Source: Branchiostoma lanceolatum (Eukaryota; Chordata; Leptocardii; Amphioxiformes; Branchiostomatidae). Taken from it: a stretch of DNA of 64,000 bases. Below the pieces are notes generated by a model. That model made no database searches, was not told where the DNA came from, and worked only from the letters and a program-made list of their open reading frames with translations. The position numbers and the translations under genes were made by a program. The DNA is taken from contig NC_089724.1 of NCBI RefSeq assembly GCF_035083965.1, positions 19,486,974-19,550,973 of the forward strand, written 5' to 3'. Shown in pieces: positions 33,236 through 52,594 of the stretch; the stretch's first letter is position 1; each line of letters begins with the position of its first letter.

Positions 33236-36200
33236 ATGGAGAAAATCATCCACGTTAGTCCGGGCCCGGACGTTCTATCTCCCAGGGCCTTCTTCGAGCA
33301 ACACTTCGGGCAGGGTGCGTGGGAGAAGCAGTTCCTCGGTGCCAACGACGACAAGGCCTGGGACTCCATGTCCAAGAGTCCCCGGAGTCTGTTCCAGTTC
33401 CCCGCACCTTCTACAGCGCCCAGTATCGGACAAGACAGGTAAACACTGCTGTATATATATTCCTTATCATTGCAACATTCACTTTACTCAATGTACGTTT
33501 GGTGCAATTCGGGGCCGATGAAACTGGTTTTTGAACCAATTTGAGCCTTCGTCGCTTTGTCATGAAGCTACTGACTAAGGTAAATACAAAATGTTGAACT
33601 AAGAAGACATCACTCTAAACATATCCAGTCAACCGTTGTTGAACTTGATGACTTGTTAAGTCGCAATGTACAGTTGTGAAGGTGTTGGTGCACAGCTGTC
33701 ATCGATGTTGGCAGTCATACAAATACTCTCAGCATGGACGTTGGAATCCACACGTCACGTGTTGTTATCAGTGCGTTTCTACTCGTAAAATGTTAATGAG
33801 TTAGCGGATATATAGTTACATGACAATCTCCTCGAGGCAAAAACTATCGACGCCTGACAAAGATGTCAAATGGTTGGCGTTTTTTTCACCCAGTTGTTCA
33901 ACGGCCAAAAAGTGACAAATGCATGGTTAGTCATATAAATGTTCTTCACCGCGTTTTTCTCGGCAATAGTGCTTAATGATGTTCATGTTTAGATACGGAC
34001 TGACTTTGAAGAAGAACAACAAAAGAGGGAAGGGTTCTAATGGTGTCGACTGCTATACTCCCTTTTGACGTGCCGGGTAATGTTAATAAAAAGTGACATG
34101 TGGCCTTCCTTGATGATGGCATGTGAGACCTCTCTGACCCATGACATACCTCGCCGGGGTTACAGCAGCAGAGCAGGCGTTCGAACCATCTAAAAACGTT
34201 CCGTAACTCATGGCCGGGTAGACCGCCGGTTCCTTGTAGCAAAGAGACAACTGAGTGAGAGCATGACAACTTCGCTTTGATTAACTATTCGCTATTGTTG
34301 TAGATATTATGAAAATGAGAAATGTAACTTTAAACTGGTATCAGTTTTAGATCTAGCGTCCACTAAGAAAATGTGATATAGAGGAACGATATATATGTAC
34401 TTCAACACTCTCCAAATTCAGCATAACATGCCAATCTAATGATAGATATTCCCGAGTAATGTCGAGCTAGAGCCCCGCTAGTCCAAGTGAACCCCATGTA
34501 GAATTGTTGAGGCGAGCGGGTGGTCTACTCTCTGACCTGGTTCACCTTGGGGACAACCTGGCACGCATCCCCCACGAGCCGGTGCCCATAAATAGTGCTC
34601 TATCACATGTCGTGGGAGAGGAAAACAACCGCCAGTGCTTCCATAGAGAACATCAGCAATGGCAGGCATGGACGGATGAAATATTGGGGCTTAAGTTGGT
34701 AACACGTCATTAGAATGTTTGAGTTATCCCGAATTCCAATGCTGAGTGTACCCCAAATACACAAAGGTATATTCACCATGCAGGATGACATATGGAAAAG
34801 GGAAGACGATGAGACATGAACACAATATAGAATACTTCGTCAATCACAATTCCCCACGACATTATACTAGTTATTTGTCGTTAGGCGGGAATGATAAGAG
34901 GAGTCGACTGGGTTTGTACGTACGCGTTATAACATTACGTTCTATTGTCCAACTCTTCGAATCCCTTGCATTCGGTGATTTTACATCGTCCGACCAAACT
35001 TGGACTACAGAAGGTACTAAAATACTAAGGTAGCAGCTGGGATATCATTTAGGTGTACATAATCTATGACAGCCTGAAAAGGTAGATTTTATAAATCGGT
35101 ATATTAAAAAAAAGGCAACAAACTACCGGAATGACGCCATTCGCGGACATGCTGTAGGCTATCACGAACAGGCGTAAAGATAAGTAAAGATAAGATAAAG
35201 AATTTAAAAGCACCACATGAAAAAATCTGAGCATCAATCTTAATGACTTAAGTACGTTGTCATCTGGAAATGATGGAAGTCACTGAGGCAGAATATATGG
35301 GCCACGCAAATATGGGACCGTTAGCGGTCGAAGTACGATACTAGCCTGATCAAGGGCTTTGATGGTTATTTTCATCATAGATCTCACATATCATTGAGAG
35401 ATAAAGTCACTGAAAATAGGCTAGTCTAAAGCGACTATGATAAGAATCTGAAGACTACGGCGATATTGAGTTATACATTGACGCATTCAACCTCTCTTTG
35501 CTGCATATATGGAGACACACATGTGCAGACCTCTCTGTGAGATACGCCCAAAGTACGTCATAGGATCAGAAAGAAAAGCCAAGCGTCTACTATTATGTAT
35601 CAGGAACTTTCACTTCTTCAAACATTCAATAATTCATATCCAGAAAAGGAAAGTTGCATGGGAAAGGAAGCGCATTAAGTCATCAAATGAATAATTCAAA
35701 CGATAGCGGTAACTCATATATCTAACTTGATGGCAACTTGTCAGTTGGAGGTATGCCAATTACGATGAACAAAAAACAGAGCAAGGAACATCTACTAACA
35801 CAATTCCACCTGGGTACATAATTCCGCCACCCTGAAAAGATACGTCGATACAGATCTCCAACCCAAGTATAATGCACTCCAGGACCTGTATATCTAAACT
35901 GTGCATACCCGGGGGGTGCTGCACTAGAGATCCCTCAAACCCATGGCACTGTTTTGCAAAGCGTCGGGTTTATGTAACCCGGCGGATTAATGTTAATGGA
36001 GGTTACAGGTAACGATAAAAGTAAATAATGCAGCTTTATAAGTTTCCCCCCACGTTACTTAACCATTTAAGTTCTTTTATTCCCGCTTTTCGCAGGTTTT
36101 ACGTGGAGTTAGACATGAAGGATTATGCGCCCGAGCAGATCACAGTGAAGACCATTGACGGGAAGAAGCTCATCATTCATGCCAAGAGGGAGGAGACATT

Positions 36201-36643
36201 GGAGGTCACCGGCCGTAAGGTCACCAAGGAATTCTCACGGTGAGACTATGTTTGAAATACTAAAACTTTAAATAAGATCAGTATCTTATTCATCATCATA
36301 ACCATCTCACTTCGTATCGCTGATAGATATCTTGATACGTATCTGTATGACTTGACATACACATTGAGATTCCAGCGTTGAACAACTTATATTAATTAAC
36401 AACAACGAGGACGATCCTTTACATAATGAAGACCATAGTTGTACGATGTTTCTTTTGTTCTACAGAGAGTACGTCATCCCCTCTCTCGTGGACTACGAGA
36501 CCATCTCGTCCTACATGACGCCGGAGGGCGTCCTGACGGTGCAGTCTGCCGAACAGGTGCCCGTGCAGGCCCCGCCTCCTCCCACCCTGGTCAAGCCGAG
36601 CGGGAGGACCAAAACAAAAACCACCATTGGCTTCAACACGTGA
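33236..36643 (+). CDS. Small heat shock protein (alpha-crystallin/HSP20 family)
   Basis: Three coding exons (33236-33438, 36096-36239, 36466-36643) join in phase to 174 residues. Small heat shock proteins form oligomers in the cytosol that hold unfolding proteins without using ATP. The N-terminal region (about 1-67) includes FFEQHFGQGAWEKQF and SPRSLFQF. The alpha-crystallin domain (about 68-147) shows FYVELDMKDYAPEQITVKT, GKKLIIHAKREE, GRKVTKEFSREYVIP and the family-diagnostic PEGVLTV. A V-P-V in the tail may serve as the I/V-x-I/V docking motif. The first intron is 2.66 kb and precedes the domain; the second lies inside the domain. Orthology to a particular vertebrate HSPB gene cannot be assigned by eye, so no symbol is given. 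Confidence 0.93.
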
Positions 36644-36940
36644 ATGGCCGTTTTCTGCAACGCTGTTGTTGAAGATACACGGAAAGTAGTTAACACGACA
36701 GCTTCATTTGGTAACGTGCAACGATAACACACGTAATTGTATGCCACTGAACGTGTAAACATCTTATGTTCATACCATCAAACTTTTACACTATTGACTC
36801 GTAAGGCGGTTATTAAAGGTTTTCCGATCATGTCATAGATGTACTAGTTTACGTTGAAAGTGATAAACCAGTCACAGCGTCGTTCTCCTGAAAGGTGGTG
36901 GAGAGCACATCCTGGAAAGATCATAGATGTGCTAACCAGG

Positions 36941-36946
36941 AATAAA
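36941..36946 (+). terminator. Candidate poly(A) signal AATAAA for the small heat shock gene
   Basis: Canonical AATAAA about 300 nt after the stop codon. Confidence 0.5.
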
Positions 36947-39900
36947 CTTTCCTAAATCGACAGAAAAGGGAGCAAGTTGTAGGTACCATAATCGTAAAGG
37001 GTCATCTATTTTTTTTCGAATTTGCCCAAGTTGGAGGAGTATATATATTTTTGCAGACAGTAAGAAAAACAATATCAATGTGTTTATTTGCAACTGTATC
37101 GCCAGAGTATGCATGGAGTACTCTGTTCTATCAAGGAGGTTATATCTAAGCATTTGGAGAGACAGTGCCAAGACTGCAATCTATTGCCTAAGCATGTCAG
37201 GACAAGAATACTTTGGATGGGGGAAATGGTGTTTGAAACGAAACAGACGGAAAAGCTTCTGCATATAAATTGGCACGCATTTTATAAGTGTGGTACAAAA
37301 TATCATATGGTGGCAAAACAAGATAGACGTATGTACCTGTGTGTTTTAACAGTAAACTGATTCTTACAAACATGGTTATAAGAAATGTACATATGGATAA
37401 GATGCCTTTTTATGGATAATGTGGTGTTTACATGATGCCCTCTCTATAACCACCTGTTGTATAAGACTTTAAATAGTGCTGTAATGGCCAACATATTTAA
37501 TATGTTGTACTAGTGTGCGGTCATATACAACGGCCATTATGATTGTACAATACTCAATGTATGCATTCACATGAATGAAGTACAAATATACTTATGGATT
37601 GTCACTGATGTCTTCTTCTATGCTTCATTTAAGTTCTTTCAACAAAAGCAAAATTTTCCCAGTTACCAAGTTTCAGCAACTTGTCAGCTACCTTCATCAG
37701 TGCAGCTGACGTAAGGAAGCGAATTCTGAAAACTAAGAAAACAGAAAAGTGCGCAAAGAATACCAGAAGATGTAACTATCTGGTAGCTTTAATCAGTATA
37801 TCTTTTAACATTGCCATCAGTGCCCAATCATCATCATCTACTTGAAACGTATACAGCTCATACTGAGTATATAAATCTGATATCATGATATAATATATCA
37901 TCACACTAATCATAACATTTATAATGGACCTTGATTACATCAACTACTATCAACTATGTGTCCCATACCATCTACATGAACGTATATTTGGCATAATAAC
38001 CATTAAGACCTTTCCTATATGGATGTCTTGTATGTCTCCACAAATCTATCTAAAACATTACAGTGGAGAATCTAAGGTGGTAACAACTCAAAATGACAAA
38101 CATTCAGACCCAACTATAATCTTAACTTTTATCTTAGATTGTATCAAAATTTTCTGAAATCCACTTTTAACATTCTTGTCAACTTCAAATTTGCAATTGA
38201 TGGAGCAAAGTTAACAGTTTCACATCATTTGACATTGCTGCCTCCTCCACTATCCAATATGGGTGATAGAGAGTCATGGAGGGGGCACAGTGTCACCAGA
38301 AATGGGACAAACTGAACTGAACACGATTTCAGACCCAATCTCTACATTGTCTACTTGAGCATTTGCACCTTTTCATTTAAATTTTTAAGATGTGGATATT
38401 TACAACCAGTAAGTATTGATCAAAGATATAAGACATCATCGATTAAAATATGGAACACATTACAGCATAAACCTATATTGCAGTAGAGAAAATTAAGTAA
38501 AATTCAGTTTACATCTTTCAAGAACATAATAACTATCACAATTCTGTTCTGAGAAAGCTCCCAGAAATAAATTCAATAGATTTAGAAAATATACAATACA
38601 AGCTGTCAGGAAGAAAAGTAAGAATTGCACAGGTCTATATATGTTTTGTAAGGTGATCCTGTAAATAGTGCAATTGTAGAAAGAAACATTTCAAAGACCT
38701 CCTAAAGTATCTTACACACATGAAAGATTATCAATGCATGTGCCTTTCATCTAATAGAATACTTTCTTATCGCTTTTAATACACAAATTTGCATCAGCAA
38801 AGACAGCAGCTAGGGCTTTATTAGCAATTACGAATTTTCATTTCTAACACTATAAAACTCTGGAGGGAAATGCCAACAGGCTACTTACTTTTACATTCCA
38901 TGAGAATGTATGGTAAGAACAATGCCCTATTACAACTGTTAAGCAAGAAGACATTACTTAAGCTGAGAGTATCCCCACAAGAGTTACATAAGTAGCAGTC
39001 TATGGTGTCAACTTCAGATTACATGTATCATCATGCTCTTTTAGGCTTCCTTAGAGTTTGGTAACATCACGACTTCATTGAACAGCCCTCTGCACAGCCC
39101 ATAGATTAACCATAATAATCAATTTACTAACCACTATACCATACATTAACTTACCATTAATTACATGGTCCAATTATCTTACTTCATGAGTCAATTCCTT
39201 TACAAGGATTCCCTATGGCCTTAACCACACATTGAAGAAGCCATTTGTAAGATCCTTGCAACCATTTTGTAGTAATTGTGCGTTATAATTTGCTATCAAT
39301 TAAATTGATGGGGAATTGGAGCAGATCCACACCTATGTCAGCATGACACAGACTTTGGTACAGAGCCAGTCATAAGAACATATCAGCATATGTCTACGAA
39401 TAACACACTCTTTAACAGGAATTGCCTTATAAGGCAGAAAAGGCACAAAAATACACAATAATAATACTTTAAGAATACTACAGCTCACAATGTTTCAGCA
39501 GTACAAAGTTCTAGGATCATGCAACAATAGAATGAATTGACACAACACTGGGCATGATTATCATTGGCAAACCATTCTTATCCAATATGGGTCAACATGG
39601 TTAAACTTGCAACATGCAACTAAATATTTTGGATATGCAATCCTTGGGCCTCGGACAAGACTGTGTTAAACTGAAGGTTAGGTTTGTGTTTGCTATTGCA
39701 CAGAAATACAAATCTTATTGATGCCAAAAGGATTAGCTGTCACCAACAGTTTTAATGATCTCTATAGCATTGGCACAGCATGGATTTATAGAAATCTTGT
39801 TTTAACACTGAACTTCAGATTTGGTGAGGATTTAACCCAAACATACTCGTAATAGTGTCCCTTTGGAGCACATTATACAATTTACCCATTCAACAGTTTC

Positions 39901-40886
39901 AGCAGAAAGAGACCATCCCTTCTTTCCCATCAACCAACATGTACAGTACTTCAGAGAAGTATGAGCCAAAGCTTATAAGAAGAGATATTGGAGAATCAGA
40001 CGCTCCATGTCCTGACACCTCATGACAAGATCAAGCCTTCACCAGAATGGTACAGAGGAAGTATAATAGACATACATCACCCTGATGTCCTTCTTTCCCT
40101 TCATGGACCGTTTGTATTTTCTAATCTAATAACAGATGGTTTCATGAGCCTAACATTTACATTTGAATTCAAAACACTTAATAGACATGGCACACATAAA
40201 CGTTCTGTAGTAATGTTTGCATATCTAACATAATTGTTATAGTTGTACTATTACTACCTACTATCTGCACCCCATCTACAGAATACAAAGTGCTAATTCT
40301 TTCCCTTGTCTTTAAAGGAACTATTTCTACTCTTATCAAACAGCCGATACACATGCATTTCCTTACCATGAAGACGTAGCAGCAAAGGGCAGGAGTAACA
40401 GTTACTACTTTCTACACCAATGTCCTCTTGAGAACAAGTAGCGTCATGTCAAAGAGCATAGTTAGAAAAATGTTTAAGATAGTGGTAAGTAATCTGATAA
40501 AGGTAAGGCAGAAGTCCTAATATTCGATAGAGCCATGCTAAACCAAGTTCAAAGGGTCAACCAATGGTTGATAATACCATGAGTTAAACACAAATTCTAA
40601 GCTTTTAGTACATGTACTTATCCTACTAGTATGACAATTATATAATAACAGCTCCAATATAGCATATATCTCCTGTAGTATCTGCCAGTTGAATTGCTTT
40701 TGCTACAATAAACACATGGCCACTAGGAATACTCATAGCTTGTTGAAGTAGTCAACCAACTACATAATACTACATGTAATAGTATTCATCTATCTACCTG
40801 ATAGTCCTTACAGGGGAAGGGACAGCAAGCTGTGTCAGTAGTTATGCAGTACAGTTTGAGGGAGAGGAGCAGCAAAATCTCTGTTG
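36947..40886. other. AT-rich region, probable CCDC149 3' UTR and intergenic DNA
   Basis: No coding exon is supported on either strand. The part nearest 40886 should hold the CCDC149 3' UTR on the minus strand. A single CAAGGAGGTTATAT half-site near 37131 resembles the palindrome half at 17684. Confidence 0.45.
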
Positions 40887-48367
<7,481 letters not shown>

Positions 48368-51300
48368 TGTCCTACATCCATTGATCTTTGTCAACAAGAT
48401 ACAAGAATATGTCCAAGAAAAACAGACCAGAAAGATACCCTCCCCCTTTTCACTGTTGGCGGGGGCCTCGATTAACCCAAATTCAATGGGACTGCCCTAA
48501 AATCTTGTGCCTAATAGATTCAATATTTCCTACAATCTTATGCAGCTGAAACACAAATACAAAAAGATCAATAATAAAACTTCGTTTTAAAGAATGAAAA
48601 ATTATATTCTAGTCCGTTTGATTAGTATTTGATAATAATTTTTGGATTTGTATATGAGTATTGATAGGCACGTAAGAAAGAAAATGTTGAACAGGGTGGG
48701 ATCTAATTGAGGTCAATAGAGGTCAGTAAGATGGCTGTCAGTGGTTTGTAGGTGTTTCGCGTTTGTCTCCACCCTTTCTAAAGCATTTCACGGAGAATTC
48801 GGCCACTCTGAGGTAAGATTTCCCCCTGAAGCATATCTGATATGTAGTTGTCCCTGTAGATTTTGTGTTTAGCGAGAAATTCGACGAAATGCGTCCAAGT
48901 CTGGTGAAGGATTGTGATCCAGGTGTCCAAAATAATTTTTTATCAGGTTGAACGGAAGTGCACAGGTAGGGAGGACGTGAAACCAGGTGTGGTATGACTG
49001 TTAACGACGGGAGGAATTTATTCATATCGATCTGCAGGTACAACTGTCACGTTCACTTTCCTGCCTTGATCCCTACGCAGTGGCACGACACTCACATCGC
49101 CTGCAAACTTTGATCCATGTTTAACGATCTACCAACACGTTGCACTGGCTTTTATTCACAGATTATTCTTCTTCCCCAATTTCGGTTCTTTAGAGTAACT
49201 ACATCTAACGTTATATAAGTAGAATATAATGCTACAACACGACCCTAAGAAGTTAACATATATAACAAATGGTTCTGTGACTAAGAATCTTTCCTAATAA
49301 GGGAATCCTATGGTACATGGTCGTGTGAGTTTGCAAAATTATCCAATTCCTCATTATAGTGTCCATCACTAGCACTGTGTGCATGGCAGACTCCATCCAG
49401 GCACCCCAGGCCATGATAAAAAGATGCCCATTAAGAAGAAAAATTGTCCCAAAATACCCAAATGCTAAATGATGACAACTCACACGGCCATGTACTATAG
49501 GACTCCCTTATTAGGAAAGATTCTTAGTCACAGAACCATTTGTTTGGAGTCCCCAAAGCTCTTCAATAGAGTTGATCTAAATAAGGAAGGGTCAACGAAG
49601 AGGGATCTAGCATGTGTACTGTTGTTAACATGATAATAGCCTTGTAAACATGGCCAATACAGTACAGTACATTGTGAACTGTCAAGTAGTCAGTATGCAG
49701 GATCCCTGCCAACTTGTGCCAACAACAAGTCACATGAAAGACATCATGTAACCAAAATGCTAAAGCTCTATGAAAGACTAGCATAACGCTGCAATTTTTC
49801 ACTTGTTTGAGTGAATTTTAGGGATCTTTATGGGTGATAAACCAGTTACCTCTGACATGCATTTGAAAATATGGCTGATGTCTTTTGGTTAGCATTCATT
49901 TGCTGGCACATACTGCTTGTCAAATACACCAAACACATTTGAATTTTATTCTTGTTCTTGAATGAACCATTCACACTTAAATACATATACTGTACAGGTA
50001 AATAGAACCTGGTACATAGTTGTTATGATATGTCTTATAGATTACAGAATCTCTTGGAATAAGGGTCTCCCAAGATTTTACCTTTAAGTTTGACACATCC
50101 ATGTTTTTCATGGCCATACTTATCAATTAGAGTCAGTGTTTGCCAGAATTTAAGAAGTGTATAGTCAACATCGTCTCTCAAGATAATAGGCGACAAAGCA
50201 GGGGTTCCAGCCAAGGACATGTATACTGCTATCATGTATTCTACATATGGAAGATGTAGTTCAGTTAAGCAGGTATGCGTAGTGATTTCTGTACAAAAGT
50301 TGGTAAGTCTGAAGTACAGACCATGGGTCTTGAATTGATGATCACATGTTGTTTGGTATGTGCCTATCTTATCAAGTGTTGTTTGTCACACAGCTGTCTA
50401 TCAGTAGAGCAAACAGTGATAGCTGCTTTGGGTTGTCATGTGCCTGATTATGATACTTGCAATCCTGTCCAATTTTGAGAATTTCCCTCAAAACATTTTG
50501 GACTACACAATAAAGGACCATTTGTATGAAGCAGAATGCAGTTGATAAAAGTCAAATTTGGAAAATTCTGTAGAACCAAAGAAGAACAAGATACAATAAA
50601 AGTCATTTCAATAATTGATTGGAACAATAGGTCAAAGTTCACAGTTGTTTGCTGTGCTGAAGTAAAGGTGACAATAATATTGATTATATGGGGGCATTGT
50701 CAGGTGAATGTTTCAGGTTCTATTGTCATTCACTTCCAATCAAAAGATGACTATTGTATATGTGTATGATTTGAACTGTTGGAACCATTTGTGCTACACA
50801 AAAGCATCCAGCCGCATGATTTGGTAATGTTTGTGTCAGACGACCCTTTTAAAACAATTTAATAGAACAAGTCAGTTTTACTGAACATATGTTGCTAGGG
50901 TACCATTGACCATGTTTGAAGTATAAAGACATGGATTCCAGATGTACTGTTTGTGAAGTCAATCCAGTCAAATGGTCCCAGCCCCACTGCTTATTGCTTG
51001 AACATTCCAGAAAGAGCAAGCAGATTAGACACGTATGTATATGTGGCATGGCTTAACCCCTGACAATGTGTTTTCTTGTTCTATTTATTCTGACTCTCTT
51101 ACTGGAATGTAACAAACTTGGGACATAAATTTACTGCTAGTATTAATAGTGCTCCAAGTGAAAGTCCACAACCCATATACATCATGTACATACTCTTGTT
51201 ATCCAATGCTTGAAGTCTGTCTGAAGTCCATGGTCAAAGCCACATATGGATTCAATGGGTTACATTTTACTTTTACATGCCCTAGACAAAGCAAGCCATA

Positions 51301-52586
51301 CAAAAGAAATTATTTGTTTGAGTTACAGTGAACAGTGGGACCTTAGTTGTTTGTTCTATGCATGCCAGCAAGAGATCAATTTTTTCTAACTGCTGATAAA
51401 GCTTATACCTTTTTTGGGAGGAGGGTCTTTAAAAAGTTTAATTTAAGTTCATATAGTGTTGTGATCTGTGCCATAGATTTATGTAATGTAGTGATTGGAA
51501 GATCTGAAATACATGTTGCTAAAAAGTACTAGTATGTAGAAAACAGTGGAGGTGTCTGTTTATTTGTTGACCTATTGAAGTTTGATCTCAGAGGGAACAA
51601 TGACTAGATACTACATGTACTGTACATGTTGATCACATCTCACTTTCCCCTTCTGATCGCCCAAACTGACTGGGCTGAGAAACTCAGCCTTTCAAGGCTG
51701 ACTAAGAAATGTTGTGAAAGTTGATACACCCCTGGCCTCCAACCACCCAGACACAAAGCCTCTTGTCACACAGAGCTGGTTCACTGTATTTACCTGGTGC
51801 AGAATGGCAGCTGCATAGTTCTGCCTGTTAGGCACTAAAACACAGTGTATAATGTTTCTCACAAAGAGAATATGTGAAGTAATCTTCATTTGTAAGTTGT
51901 GTTGGAAATATCATTACCTTCTAATCGTCCTATTTTGTATTTCATTAGTAATCTAGAATCATGACAGGTATATCTACTTTTCAAGATAAAGCAGCTTTAC
52001 AGAAGCTACAAACCTAGAGAGTCATTTGATATGATATCTTACATGTGCAGTACTTAAATTAACCTTTTTTGCTATCTAAGGGTCAAATGTTTGATCCATG
52101 TTTTCTGTTACAAAGGATGTGAAAACTTTTATCTGTTTTGGCAAACATTCAAACTGTTGTGTCTTCATCATTGTATCTGTTGATCACCGTTTCCTGTTTT
52201 TCGTGCCGGGATGGACTTGTTCGTTCAAAGGTCTCGTTCAAAGTACATTTCGTCAGCCTTAACATTTGTTCCCTGGACAGGAATTGGAAAACTTTTTTGC
52301 CTATCAGTCTGTTACATTCTGATGCCAGATTAAGGATGTATAATTATGCATGGAATCCTAAGCGTTACTAAGACTGTGCAGTGTTTATTTTTGCTGTCTC
52401 ATTTCATTGTGCCATCTCAAGTGCTTTTCAATTGGTAAATCTGTCTAAACAACAAGGTTCTTGCATACAGGTCTGAATCAAATAGCATGCACAATTTATC
52501 TTACAAAGAGTGCTGGTTAAGCTACTGGACTTAGACACCAGCCATGTGTATGCCTTACGATGTGAAAAATGTTCATTCTTTCCCAG
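48368..52586. other. Divergent intergenic region between CCDC149 and DNMBP
   Basis: No coding exon is supported. It should contain the CCDC149 promoter near 48368, and the promoter and 5' non-coding exon(s) of DNMBP. DNMBP must have at least one of these, because its start codon lies 8 nt inside an exon that begins after an AG acceptor. Confidence 0.5.
49264..49544. mobile_element. Short MITE with 66-bp terminal inverted repeats
   Basis: AACAAATGGTTCTGTGACTA and the next 46 bp, ending GTGTGAG, recur inverted at the right end with about three mismatches. The total is 281 bp and no frame is open. No convincing target-site duplication was seen, so the superfamily is unassigned. Confidence 0.85.
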
Positions 52587-52594
52587 GTTTCAGC

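Noticed and set aside
34478-34713. GC-richer segment with short open frames on both strands in the heat shock gene intron
   Set aside because: No recognisable motif, no good splice borders, and open on both strands. Possibly a decayed exon or repeat, but unsupported.
48738-49043. 101-codon frame on - upstream of CCDC149
   Set aside because: No family resemblance and no splice or poly(A) context. Length is within chance for this composition.
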